The notes below the pieces were generated by a model. It searched no databases, had not been told where the DNA came from, and worked only from the letters and a program-made list of their open reading frames with translations. Shown piece after piece: positions 1 to 9,530 of a stretch of DNA of 64,000 nt. Origin of the DNA: CAWFLT01 sp963816795 (lineage in GTDB: Bacteria > Acidobacteriota > Vicinamibacteria > Vicinamibacterales > SCN-69-37). The position numbers and the translations under genes are program-made. Within the stretch, counting starts at the first letter, position 1; every line of letters begins with the position of its first letter. Where the stretch lies: positions 248,001-312,000 of the forward strand of contig CAWFLT010000014.1 in the NCBI GenBank assembly GCA_963816795.1. Direction: 5' to 3'.

Positions 1-318
1 GCGCTCGACCGAAACGCGGCTTTCAGGATTGATCCGAACGGCGAGCAGACACCGCGCGTCAAGCACGCGCTGGATCTCGGCCACGGCGGCCGCCGCGTCT
101 GTCAGACTCGCGGCGGCGTCGAGCCTGGCGCGGTCGGCGTCACTGAACGGCTCTCCCACATACGCCATCGCCTCGACGAGACGCCGCACAGCCGCCACGA
201 GCGGTTGCCGCTCGATCTGACGGCCTCCGAGATCGAACGCCAGCACACCGCGGCTGAATGGGTGCGCGAGGACCGCGCATTGCAGCAACGTCGTGACTGC
301 AGCCCGCCGTGTCGCCAT
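1..318 (-). CDS. Hypothetical protein, N-terminal part (runs off window start)
   Basis: An open minus-strand frame starts at an ATG at 318, with GGAGG a few bases upstream, and stays open to the window edge (106 residues). It begins MATRRAAVTTLLQ and continues with an alpha-helical stretch rich in Ala, Asp and Arg, then a segment reading AVRINPESRVSVER at the edge. The N-terminus could be a weak signal or an export region, but that is not clear. It lies 21 bp downstream of the 293-aa gene on the same strand, so the two are probably co-transcribed. I do not recognise the family from this portion. Confidence 0.6.
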   Translation of the reverse strand, partial: MATRRAAVTTLLQCAVLAHPFSRGVLAFDLGGRQIERQPLVAAVRRLVEAMAYVGEPFSDADRARLDAAASLTDAAAAVAEIQRVLDARCLLAVRINPESRVSVER

Positions 319-339
319 GGTCGCCTCCGCTGGAGACGG

Positions 340-1221
340 CTACTTCAGCCTGCGGTATTCCGCAAACGCACTCTTCAGCAGCCCCGTCGTGTGCCGGAGC
401 CAGTCGCGCCGGGTCTTCTTCCAGCTCTCCCAGCCGTCCGGAAAACGCTTTTCGACGAACATCCGCCGAACATCATCAAAAAACAGCGCCGGTTCGTCGT
501 CGACTTCCTTCGTGCGTGGGCTGTTCGAGAGAAACGCGAACAGCAACCCGAACTCACCCGCGCCTCCCACGAGATTGTTTTCCCCCATGAGCTTGGTGAG
601 CCTCTGCTCGAACTCGCGGTGTGCGAGGTCCCGATCGTCGTCGGATCCGAAGAGCGCCGGAAGAATGCCGCCGGCGCTCAGAAGAACATTCGCAAGATCG
701 CCCAGCAGGAGCGTCGCGACCGCGGCTTCAAAGACCTTCGACTGTGGATCGCGATGCAGATTCTCCGCGATGAAGTGCCCCACATCCGAGCGCTTCAAGA
801 AGCCCTCTTTGACACGGCTCGAGAGCCGTGCGAACTCCTGCTCGCTGAAGCGGCCGGAGCTCAACGCTGCCGGATCACCCTGCAGGATGCCGCTATGTCC
901 TGGATGCGAGCCTGGGGAGCCCGGGAATTCCAGCGAAAAGAGATCGTTGGGAACGCGCTGGTCCAGCTGGTTCGTCGGACCACGCATGAAGGCGTGGTTT
1001 CCCTTCGCAAACAACGCGACGAAGTCGCCAAGGTCACCGCCGCCGGTGTTGCCAAGCCGTCGGACTTCCTCGATGCTCGCCAGCGGATTGTCAGGGTCGT
1101 TGCGGATCGGCAGCTTGCCGGTGGCGACCGCCGGGCCGACAAACGGACACGTCACCTTCTTGTCGACGATCTCGCTCAGGGCCGTGTCCCTGACGTCGGC
1201 GACCGTCGTCGGATCCTTCAT
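340..1221 (-). CDS. Hypothetical protein, 293 aa, intact
   Basis: A complete minus-strand frame starts at ATG 1221, preceded by a clear GGAGG six bases upstream. The product looks cytosolic: no signal peptide, charged ends, and a hydrophobic helix around residues 165-185 (AAVATLLLGDLANVLLSAGG) within an otherwise soluble sequence. It opens with a Cys (VTCPFVGPAV) and contains Gly/His-rich stretches such as GSHPGHSGIL, but I recognise no catalytic signature. It is one of the few long genes here without a frame break. It precedes the partial hypothetical gene on the same strand by 21 bp, which suggests an operon. Function unknown. Confidence 0.7.
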   Translation of the reverse strand: MKDPTTVADVRDTALSEIVDKKVTCPFVGPAVATGKLPIRNDPDNPLASIEEVRRLGNTGGGDLGDFVALFAKGNHAFMRGPTNQLDQRVPNDLFSLEFPGSPGSHPGHSGILQGDPAALSSGRFSEQEFARLSSRVKEGFLKRSDVGHFIAENLHRDPQSKVFEAAVATLLLGDLANVLLSAGGILPALFGSDDDRDLAHREFEQRLTKLMGENNLVGGAGEFGLLFAFLSNSPRTKEVDDEPALFFDDVRRMFVEKRFPDGWESWKKTRRDWLRHTTGLLKSAFAEYRRLK

Positions 1222-1273
1222 GGCAGCCTCCTGGGCGGTTGCTTAGCAGCGGTTTCGACATTGTAGCCAAATG

Positions 1274-2752
1274 TCATCGGGGCGGTCGTCGCGGCCAGAC
1301 CGTCGGATTTCCGAAGTATTGATACGTGCTCCACGGATCGGCATCGCTCGTGGCGCGCGGATCCTGCGTGTCGCGCATCCAGGCATCGAGCATGGAACGT
1401 AACCGGGAGCGAGCCGACGCGTACATGGGCTCGTCAATGACGTTGACGAGCTGGTGCGGATCGACAGCGAGCGCGTAGAGCTCTTCGGCCGGTCGTTTCG
1501 CAAACGCCCGGGAGTAGAAAGGACCGATCGCCGGATCGTCGCGGTACGCGAGGACGAAATCCTTCGCCGGCCCGTGGTCGACGTCGCCGAACGGCCCGAC
1601 CGACGAGACCATCACTGGATCACCTGCCGGCCACCGGTCGGGAGCGAAGTTGCGAATGAAGAAATGCTCGCGCGTCCGGACGCCCCTGACCGGATAGCTG
1701 AGATTGCCTGCGCGCACGTAGGCGTGGCGCTCGCGTTCCACGAACACACGGTCGCGCCCGTCCTGTGCGCGCCCGTTCAGGAGGGGCCCCAGGCTCCGCC
1801 CTGTCATCTCGGCCGGCGCCGTCAGGCCGGCAGCTTCGAGCATGGTAGGCGCGAGATCGGTCAGCGAGACGAAGGCGTCGACCACTTCGCCGGGTCGTGC
1901 GTGGCCCGGCCAGCGAATGGCCAATGGCACGCGCGAGCCGCCGTCGTACACGGACGCCTTGTCGCGCGGGAATGGCCGGCCGTTGTCAGCCGTGACGATG
2001 ACGACGGTGTCCTGGAGGCGTCCGACCTGCTCGAGCCGCGCGAGCGCATCGGCAAGCGCGCGGTCGAAGCGCTCGATTTCGAAGTAGTAGTCGAGCAGGT
2101 CGTCCCGAACGACGTCTACGTCCGGTAACGTGGGAGGAACCTGCGCGGCGCTACGCTTCAGGCCGGCCTGCTGGGCGAGACCTGGTTCGTACGGCCGGTG
2201 CGGATCGCTCGGCCCGATCCAGAACGCGAACGGTCGATCGGCAGGGAGCTTCTCGAGGAACGCCGCAAAGCTCTGGAACGAGGGACCGGCCGGGTTGCGC
2301 GTGCGTCCACCCGCCTGGACGTCGCCGGGTCCCCAGCCTTTGCCGGTGAAGCCAACGGCATATCCAGCGCGCTCGAGCAGGTCCGGGTACACCGGGAATC
2401 TCGCGGGCAGCGTGCTCCAGAGATTGCCGCCCGACTCGAGCCGGTGCGGCCACTGCCCCGTCAGGATCGCACCACGCGAGGGAGTGCACGAGGGCGCGGC
2501 CGCGAACGCGTGGGTGAACCGGATACCTTCGCGCGCGATCCGATCGAACGCCGGCGTGCGCACGCCCGTGTTCCCGAGCATCCCGGCATCGGGGAACGAC
2601 CAGTCGTCGGCAATGACGAGCAGCACGTTCGGGCGAGCGGCGGACCGTTGACCGGCCGCCTGCTGGCCCGACCAGGCGAGCGCAGCAACGGCGGCGGCCG
2701 TGATGAACCGCGCAAGGGCGGAGCAGACCATATCGTGGCGGCGAGGAGTCAC
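1274..2752 (-). CDS. Secreted sulfatase (type I, arylsulfatase family)
   Basis: A 492-aa intact product hydrolyses sulfate esters, by family membership. Residue 89 is the Cys of the sulfatase signature CTPSRG, which is converted to formylglycine. The N-terminal metal-binding pair D49-D50 (ADDW) and a later TADNGRPFPR block supply the expected calcium and sulfate ligands. A hydrophobic segment at residues 12-30 ending near QAAG is a signal peptide, so the enzyme is likely periplasmic or extracellular. The frame can start at GTG 2752 or at ATG 2731 (MVCSALARF); neither has a clear ribosome site. No sulfatase-maturating enzyme lies nearby. The substrate cannot be told from sequence, though polysaccharide or glycan sulfate is common for this subfamily. 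Confidence 0.9.
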   Translation of the reverse strand: MTPRRHDMVCSALARFITAAAVAALAWSGQQAAGQRSAARPNVLLVIADDWSFPDAGMLGNTGVRTPAFDRIAREGIRFTHAFAAAPSCTPSRGAILTGQWPHRLESGGNLWSTLPARFPVYPDLLERAGYAVGFTGKGWGPGDVQAGGRTRNPAGPSFQSFAAFLEKLPADRPFAFWIGPSDPHRPYEPGLAQQAGLKRSAAQVPPTLPDVDVVRDDLLDYYFEIERFDRALADALARLEQVGRLQDTVVIVTADNGRPFPRDKASVYDGGSRVPLAIRWPGHARPGEVVDAFVSLTDLAPTMLEAAGLTAPAEMTGRSLGPLLNGRAQDGRDRVFVERERHAYVRAGNLSYPVRGVRTREHFFIRNFAPDRWPAGDPVMVSSVGPFGDVDHGPAKDFVLAYRDDPAIGPFYSRAFAKRPAEELYALAVDPHQLVNVIDEPMYASARSRLRSMLDAWMRDTQDPRATSDADPWSTYQYFGNPTVWPRRPPR

Positions 2753-2893
2753 ATGTTACCGGTTTCCTCCGGCGCACGATCGTGGCGTCAGAACATATCT
2801 GCATGGCTTCGATGACTTAATTGAATTTCACTTCCACTCGAGTTAGCGAGACGATTCAGTGAGCTCAGATCACTCGCGAAGGAGGAACGGCCC

Positions 2894-3091
2894 GTGGAGT
2901 TCAGACAAGCGCGCCCGACAACGACAGACGACGCTGGATCGCCGTCCCAGACGGCCGATCAGCTCGAAACCCTGTCGCTCACCGAGCCCGATCAGGCGGG
3001 TGTGCCGGCCGAATCGAGTCCGGAGGATTCCGAGGACTGGCGCGCCAAACTGTGGGCCAACTCGCGGACGACTCAGTGGAACTGGGACTGA
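2894..3091 (+). CDS. Small acidic protein, 65 aa
   Basis: A GTG start at 2894 has a near-perfect AAGGAGG eight bases upstream (2879-2885). This is the main reason to call the gene. The product is hydrophilic, rich in Asp/Glu/Ser/Thr and without hydrophobic segments. It ends in a Trp-rich tail (three Trp in the last 20 residues: DWRAKLWANSR then TQWNWD). I know of no named family. It stands alone between the divergent sulfatase and the convergent LIC_10091-like gene. The Trp-rich end could be a short binding motif, but that is a guess. Confidence 0.5.
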   Translation: MEFRQARPTTTDDAGSPSQTADQLETLSLTEPDQAGVPAESSPEDSEDWRAKLWANSRTTQWNWD

Positions 3092-3124
3092 CGCCGCGCA
3101 GTCGCGCGTTGTAGAAACCGCCTC

Positions 3125-4251
3125 CTAGCTACACCCCGTCGTCATCGGGACGATCACACCGATCTGGTACGTCCCGATCCGCGGGACGCCGGGCGCTGGT
3201 GGCGCGATGACGGCCCCGCCGGCGCCAAGATTCGCAATATTGCCCGGGCGGATGAACACGCTCGCGTCGTCCATCGGCAGCGTCGCGACATTGGCGCAGA
3301 ACGCCGGAAACGACCCGTCGCGCTTGAGGTACGGCTCGACGGTGGAAACGTAGAACGCCGCCACGGTGGCCCCGCGGCTTCTGCACGTAGGTCGCCGATC
3401 GCGCGGATCGCCTTCGGCCCCGAGAAGTTCCCGACCACCGGCACGATCAGATTCCTGGCCTCGAGGTCCTTGATGTACGCGAACTTCTCCTCCGTGCCGA
3501 GGTAGGTCAACGGTTGCCCGTTCGCGTCGGTCTGCGTCATCAAGTCGAAGTACGTCGCGGCGTTGCCGGCGGACAGCGGCGTGAGGTTCAGGCTGGCCGA
3601 GTAGTTGATTCTCGGACCGTACCAGTGGAACACGCGATACGCGCGCGCGATGCCGTCCTGGTCCTCCTGCGAGATCGGAAATCCGTGCGTCTTCGTCAGA
3701 TGGCGCTGAATCGCGTCCAGATTGGCCGCGTACGCGGTCTCATCCGCGGTCTCCACACCCCAGTAGGCGGTCATCAGCTCCGCGATCGATGACGTCTTCG
3801 ACAGCCCCGCGGGCCTCGGCTTGTTGAACAGGCGCGAGAGAAACTCGGCGCGATCGGCTGACAGCTCGAACAGGGCCTTGTAGACCAGGAGCAGGTGAAG
3901 ATTCGCGCGGCGAATGTCCGTGATGAACGCGATCCGCGCCCGCATGGCGACGATGTAGGTGAAGTTCTGTTCGGGACCGACGCCCATGTAGACGCCGCCC
4001 GGTTTGGTCCGCGCGAGCAGATCGGGCAGCAGGCGCGCGAACACCATTTCGTTCGACAGCACGTTGTCCGATCGAAAGGTGCCGTCCGGTTCGGAAAGGT
4101 CTTCGGTGAGCTGCCAGAATTCCTGGTCGGTCAGCCGGGCGGGAATGTCTGCCGCGACGTCCCGTCCGCGGCCAGCGGCCGGGCCGCCGGCCAACTGTGT
4201 TCCAGTGAACGCCGTGAACGCCAGGACCAGCAGAAACCGAGGCCATCGCAT
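3125..4251 (-). CDS. Secreted LIC_10091-like protein (frame-broken)
   Basis: The product would be about 374 aa. A signal peptide (MRWPRFLLVLAFTAFTG) is followed by a conserved region reading LSEPDGTFRSDNVLSNE, GVGPEQNFTYIV and ALFELSADRAEFLSRLF. I recall this pattern from proteins annotated as LIC_10091 family, which have a methyltransferase-like fold and no known activity. The last third lies in another frame. Two single-base insertions near 3384 and 3399 explain this: removing them gives GDYVQKRGATVAAFYVSTVE and continues to the TAG at 3125. I chose the ATG at 4251 over upstream starts because it begins the signal peptide. It is divergent from the CotH gene, with about 50 bp between the starts. 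Confidence 0.7.
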
Positions 4252-4301
4252 GCCGGTATTGTGCGCCGGTTCGGGCGAAGAGCGATACATTAGGGCCATG
4301 C

Positions 4302-5674
4302 GTGCCAAGCTCCGGCTCTCGCCAGCTGGCCCCGGCTGGCGCGTCGTCTGCGTTTCTGGCGGCGGCAGCCCTGCTTGCCGCGTCGCTCCAGCTTCAGGCC
4401 CAGAATCGCGGCGGGCAGCCGGTGCCGGTCGCCGCGGCGGCTGCGGCCGGCGATCGGATCTTCCAGACCACGAAGCTCCACCGGATCCATGTGACGGTGT
4501 CGGCGGCCGAATGGGCCGTGCTGCAGACGAGCAGCGTCGCGCGGCGGCAGCTGGCGCCGGCGTGCCCGGCGGATCGGACTACACCGACAGCGACGGACGC
4601 CTGATTCACGTCGGCAGCGGCTTCGGCGGGTACTTCCCGTGGGTGCGCGCGGACGTCCGCATCGACGACGGCGAGCTCAAGACGGAGTTCAAGGACGTCG
4701 GGCTCCGCTACAAGGGCAACCTGAGCTTCAGCTCGTCGTCCGCCGCGGCGCCGCTCTTCGCGAACTTCAAGCTGAAGCTCGACGTCCACGGCACGAAGGG
4801 CACGTGGGATGGCGAGAAGACGTTCAACCTCCACGCCGGCGTCGTGGACACGTCGAAGATGCGCGACGCGATCGCGTACGCGATCTTCCGCGCCGCCGGC
4901 GTCCCGGCGCCGCGGACGGCGTACGTCGAGCTCACGTTCACCGTGCCCGGCGTCTATCAGAACGCCCCGGCCGGGCTGTTCACGCTCATCGAAGACGTCA
5001 ACAAGAAGTTTCTCGAACGCGCGCTGCCGCCCGGCACCGGACTGCTGATGAAGCCGGAAGGCATGCGCGGCGGCGTCCAGAGCATGGGCGACGACGTGGG
5101 CGTCGTACACGCCGACCTACCGGCCCGATCGCGACGCGACACCGCACGAGCAGCAGCGCGTGATGGAGTTCGCGCGTCTGGTCTCTCAGCCGGACGTCGC
5201 CCTGTTCCGCGCCAGGATCGGCGACCTATCTCGACGTCGATCAGTTTCTCCGGTTCGTCGCCGTCAACGCGCTCATCGTGAACACCGACAGCTACCTCCG
5301 GCGGCGGGCACAATTTCTATCTGTACCTGGATCCGAAGGACGACAAGTTCCGGTTCATCCCGTGGGACCAGGATCTGTCGATGGGCAGCCGCCCGGGCGG
5401 ACGCGGCGGCGTCGGCGCGCAGCTCGACGTGATGCGGCCGTTCACCGGCGACCAGCCGCTGATCTACTGGCTGCTGGACGATCCCGCGGTCGCCGCGCAG
5501 TATCGCGCCATCGTCCGGGAGCTGGGGACGTCGGTGTTCACGGCGACGGAGTTGTTGAAGCTGGTCGACGCGCTCGAGAAGGTCGGCACGGGCCGCGGCC
5601 CGTCACCGCGCGAGTTCATCGCCACCCGCACCGCCTACGTGCAGCAGCTCCTCGCCAGCATGGGCGGAAAGTAA
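4302..5674 (+). CDS. CotH kinase family secreted protein (frame-broken)
   Basis: The pieces join into a CotH-type protein of about 455 aa, a family of atypical protein kinases first known from spore coats and widespread as secreted proteins elsewhere. A GTG at 4302 gives a signal peptide (AFLAAAALLAASLQLQAQ); an ATG at 4298 is in a different frame. Conserved blocks follow: KLHRIHVTVSAAEW, LRYKGNLSF, FKLKLDVHG, LFTLIEDVNKKFL, and the FIPWDQDLSMG block typical of the family's DxD region. Five single-base insertions break the frame, near 4538, 4552, 5096, 5226 and 5298; deleting each restores the family sequence. The stop is 6 bp from the convergent hydrolase gene. The substrate is unknown. Confidence 0.85.
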
Positions 5675-5680
5675 TCGCCG

Positions 5681-7919
5681 CTACTTGACGCGCGCGATCG
5701 CCTTGATCGGTACGGGTGGCGTCAGATTCTGTCCCTGAACTGGTTGCTGCTGGATCTTGCGAACGACGTCCAGGCCTTCAACGACCCGCCCGAAGGCCGC
5801 GCCACCTTGACCATCGGCGAAGCGCTTGCCGCCAAAGTCGAGCGACGGCTGATCGTCGAGCAGAATGAAGAAGTCAGACGTCGCGGTGTCTGCGGCAGTG
5901 CCGCGCGCCATCGACACGACGCCCGTCACATGCTTGAGGCCGGTGACGCTCGTCCGCTCGAGGGGAATGGCCGGAAACGCGTCGCCGCGCCGCTCCGGGT
6001 TGATGCCGCCCTGGATGATTTCCATCGCCGGCCGGTCCGGCGGCGCGGGAGTGTAGTTGTCCGGACGTGTCGCGCGATGGAAGCGGCCGTTCGTGTAGAA
6101 GCCGCCGTCGACGTACTTCAGAAAGTTGGCCGTCGTGATCGGCGCCCGCGCGGTGTCGAGGGCGATGACGATCGTGCCGAGCGGCGTCTCGACGCGGACA
6201 CTCACGTCGGCAGCGCCGGCCTGATCAGTCACGATCCTCGAAAACTTCATCCCCCTGATCCGCCCGCCGTCCAGCACGAAACCGGTGACGCGACCAGCTC
6301 CTTCGCGGACGAATCGGACGATGCCCAAGCGGACTCGTAAACGTGTCGGCGACGAGTGGACCGAGCGCGGCCGGTGGCGCTTTCAGCCGCTCCAGTCTGA
6401 GGCTGCCGTCCCTCACCGACCATGCGATACGGCGGCTCGATCTCGTCGCTGCGGTACGTGCCGGCGAACTCCGCCAGCGCGGCGGCGGATGGCGTGAACG
6501 GCTCGGCACGCTCGAGCACCGGGTTGGACGCGCCAGGCGGACTGACCGTCACGCGCGTCGGCGCGACCACCGTCATGTCGAAGGTGGCGATGCACAGGCG
6601 CGCCCGGTCATCGCCACGAACCGGCCGCCGCCGAGCGACTTGAGGGCGACGGGCATCCCAAACGCGGCGTGGAGCCGGCCGTCCTGCACCACGAACCGGA
6701 GCGACTGCACTTCCGCGCTGTTCCAGTACAGCCCGGCGATCGCCTCGAGCTCATCGGCGCTGATCGGCACCTCGGGCGTGTTGTCCGGCTCCGGCTGGCG
6801 CGCAGGCGCGCCTGCAGCACGTCGGCCAGGTACACGTCGGCGACGCGCTGCGCCAAGCAGCGTGGGATTCGTCGAGGCGAGATTGCACAGCACCGCCACG
6901 CCGAATCGCTGCGCCGGAAACCGCAGGAACGCCGCGCGGTAGCCCGCATCGGCGCCGCCGTGGCTGACCGTCGGCACGCCCCGGTACGTGCCGTGGCTGA
7001 TGCCGAACGCGTAGTCGATCGGGCGCCCGTCGTTCAGCACGCCGCGAGTGAGCAGCGCGGCGAGGAGCGCCTGGCCGCCGACCACGGGCGCTGTCGAAGT
7101 GTCGCGTTCCATTTCGCCAGGTCTTCGGCCGTCGTCATGCAGGCTCGTGGCGCCCGCGGTGTCGAAGTTCGTCACGCTCAGGCGGAAGCCGGCGCCGTCA
7201 CGCGCGTAGCCGTACGCCTGGCCCTTGACGACTTCGTTGAAGTTGTCGCGGAAGTGCGTGTTCGATCATCCCGAGCGGCTTGAAGATCCGCTCCGTCGTG
7301 AACTGCACGGAACGACTGGCCGCTCGCGCGGCTGACGATGATCGCCAGGAGCGTGTAGCCGCTGTTGGAATAGAGATGCCGCGCGCCCGGCGTGAAGTTC
7401 AGGTCCTTCTGTCGCGACAGCATCTGCAGCACGTCGTCGTCCGTGATCAGATCGCGGGAGTAGCGCCAGCCGGCGAGGCCGAGCAGGTCCCACTGGTCGC
7501 GAATCCCGCTCGTGTGATGCGCGAGGTGCCGGATCGTGATGCGCTGACCGAAATCCGGCAGCTCCGGGATGAACTTCCGCACGTCGTCGTCGAGCGACAG
7601 CTTGCCGTCGGCGGCGAGAAGCAGGATCGCCGTCGCCGTGAACTGCTTCGACACCGACGCGACGTGGAACACCGACGCCAGGCGTGAGCCTGACGTCGTG
7701 GTCGAGGTTGGCCATGCCGTACGCGCCGCGATGCACGATCTGGCCGCCCTGGTAGGCGCCGACCGTGCATCCCGGCGAGCCGGGCGCGGTGAACTCCTTG
7801 AAGATCTCGTCCACCCGGGAGCCGACCGACGTCTGGTCGCGTGCGCTGGTAGGACGAACTGCGCCGCCGGCGACGAGCGCCGTGGCGAGGGCCAGCCCCA
7901 CTGCGGTTCTTTTGAACAT
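5681..7919 (-). CDS. Serine hydrolase (beta-lactamase class C-like) fused to cyclophilin-type prolyl isomerase
   Basis: About 745 codons on the minus strand. The N-terminus is a signal peptide (MFKRTAVGLALATALVAGG) followed by a beta-lactamase/PBP-like serine hydrolase. It has the SxxK motif in VASVSKQFTA, a YSN motif in LYSNSGYT, and an HGG block (SHGGADAGYRA). A family-typical C-terminal domain ends GRVTGFVLDGGRIRGMKF. The same open frame (5681-6328) then runs into a cyclophilin domain: GTIVIALDTARAPITTANF, catalytic-type FHR, EIIQGG, SDFFILLDD and FGRVVEGLDVV. No stop or start separates the two domains. About eight single-base insertions break the hydrolase half, for example near 7683. The product is likely periplasmic. 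Its substrate is unknown. Confidence 0.8.
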
Positions 7920-7998
7920 GATCACGGCTGATTATCGCCGTCTGCTTGACGCGCCTCAACCCGGGCGCGGACCGATCGGCCGTGAACGGGTGTCGGTC

Positions 7999-8214
7999 TT
8001 ACGAAGAGCCGCCCGGTGCTTCACGCACGGATACAATCGCGCCGGGCGTGCGGGCGTGATTGAGCTTGCGGCAGAAAGGACAGAAGAACTCGTTGTGAGT
8101 GGGATAGCTCCACACGCCGCCGAGGCCTTCGCATTCGAGCTCGACCGGGCGCTGGCAGCTGGTGCACGCCACCTGCACCTTGACGTGGGATGCCGCGACG
8201 AGCGTCACGCGCAT
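7999..8214 (-). CDS. Small zinc-ribbon protein, 71 aa
   Basis: The product has two CxxC knuckles, CTSCQRPV near residue 18 and FFCPFCRKLN near residue 44, spaced as in a zinc ribbon. It has no membrane segment. It starts at an ATG at 8214, 35 bp downstream of the cold shock gene on the same strand, so the two may be co-transcribed. I do not recognise a named family. A role in nucleic-acid or protein binding would fit the fold but is inferred. Confidence 0.6.
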   Translation of the reverse strand: MRVTLVAASHVKVQVACTSCQRPVELECEGLGGVWSYPTHNEFFCPFCRKLNHARTPGAIVSVREAPGGSS

Positions 8215-8249
8215 AGCGTCATCCCACGGCTCGGAGATCGCTGGTCGAA

Positions 8250-8457
8250 CTAGGCGACGCGGACGTTCTCGCCGCGTGGCCCCTTCGGCCCCTGGCCCTT
8301 CTCGAACGTGACGGCCTGACCCTCATGCAGCGCCTCGAACGGTGTCCCGTTGCAGGCTGATTGATGGAAGAAGATACTCCTGGCCGTCATCGGTGGCGAT
8401 GAAGCCAAATCCCTTGTCGCTCACGATCCTTTTGATCGTGCCGTTCACTGAAGGCAT
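8250..8457 (-). CDS. Cold shock protein, CspA family (one inserted base)
   Basis: Starting at ATG 8457, behind GAGGAG, the minus strand reads MPSVNGTIKRIVSDKGFGFI, which holds the RNP1-type motif. The frame then breaks near 8370. Deleting one C in the codons for EYFFHQSA (RNP2-type motif) restores the reading through FEALHEGQAVTFEKG and GPRGENVRVA to TAG at 8250. The length of 208 bp (3n+1) agrees with a single insertion. The protein would be 68 aa, a single OB-fold that binds single-stranded RNA or DNA and acts as a chaperone or antiterminator. The insertion hides the gene from simple ORF calling. The zinc-ribbon gene lies just downstream. Confidence 0.85.
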
Positions 8458-8587
8458 GGCAGCTCCTCGTTTGTCGATCGAATCTTCAGAATACCTAGTC
8501 TACCCGCTCCTGGGTGTGCAAAACAGCACACCCCCCTGCCCAACAGGCGGCTGCGGGTTCAGAAAAGCGGTCGGGTCCGATCATAGA

Positions 8588-9496
8588 ATGCGCGCCATGC
8601 GTGCACTCCGCACCGCCGTCGTCACCGTGGCTGCCGTCGCGACCCTCGCGCTTTCGACGCCCGGCGCCGCCGGCCGGGCGGCGCCGGCGCAACAGAGCCC
8701 GCCACCGGCTGTGAAGGTATTCATCTCCGTCGACATGGAGGGCCTCGCCGGCGTCGTGTTGGGGAGCGACGTCAGCCCGACGGGTCCGGACTACGGCCAC
8801 TTTCGCGCGATCATGGCCGCGGAAACCAACGCCGCGATCGACGGCGCCGCGCGCGCGGGCGCCACCGAGTTCGTGGTGCGCGACTCGCACGGGAACAAGA
8901 CCAACCTCGTGCCGGGCGATGTCTCGCCGCGCGCGGTGTTGGTGAGAGGCCCGAGCACCGGGCCGAAGAACATGATGGAGGGTATCGACGCCAGTTTCGC
9001 CGCCGCCATCTTCGTCGGCTATCACGCCAAGGCGGGCACGCCGAACGCCGTGCTCGCCCACACCTCGAACGGCAACGTGATTGATTTCTCGATCAACGGC
9101 GTGTCGCTGCCAGAGGGGGGCTACAACGCACTGGTCGCGGGACTCTACGGCGTCCCGGTCGTCTTCGTCGCCGGCGACCGCGCGTTCGTCGAACAGGCGC
9201 GGGGGCTGTTCGGGCCGGTCGAAGCGGTCGCCACCAAGTCCGAGATCGGCGGCGGCGCGATCCAGGGCCTCTCGCCGGCCGACGCCCAGCGGCAGATCCG
9301 GGACGGCGTCGAGCGTGCGGTGCGCGACCGGGCTCGCTTCAAGCCGTACAAGCTGGCGCCGCCCTACACGATGGTTCTCAAAGTCAGGGCGGACAAGCCG
9401 CTCTACCCGGGCGCCGAGCGGCCACGCGCGGGAGAGTCGGTCTTCAAGCACGCGGATCTGCTCGAGGTGCTGAACGCGTTCAACGCGATGAAGTGA
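8588..9496 (+). CDS. M55 family D-aminopeptidase-like protein, secreted
   Basis: An intact frame of about 302 aa. A signal peptide (RTAVVTVAAVATLALSTPG) precedes the M55 (DppA) fold. The metal-binding start motif is ISVDMEGLAG, with D49 and E51, followed by VRDSHGNK and a His in GYHAKAGTP. M55 enzymes are zinc D-aminopeptidases that cleave D-Ala-containing peptides. Export suggests a role on periplasmic D-amino-acid peptides from peptidoglycan. ATG 8588 and ATG 8597 are both in frame and neither has a good ribosome site; I give the first. The gene stands alone. Confidence 0.88.
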   Translation: MRAMRALRTAVVTVAAVATLALSTPGAAGRAAPAQQSPPPAVKVFISVDMEGLAGVVLGSDVSPTGPDYGHFRAIMAAETNAAIDGAARAGATEFVVRDSHGNKTNLVPGDVSPRAVLVRGPSTGPKNMMEGIDASFAAAIFVGYHAKAGTPNAVLAHTSNGNVIDFSINGVSLPEGGYNALVAGLYGVPVVFVAGDRAFVEQARGLFGPVEAVATKSEIGGGAIQGLSPADAQRQIRDGVERAVRDRARFKPYKLAPPYTMVLKVRADKPLYPGAERPRAGESVFKHADLLEVLNAFNAMK

Positions 9497-9530
9497 CCGG
9501 ACGCTGCCCGGCGCCGGCCGATGGTCCCGA

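Noticed and set aside
340..1221. Chloroperoxidase-like enzyme
   Set aside because: The opening Cys-Pro and the Gly/His stretches give only a vague likeness; no heme ligand motif can be shown.
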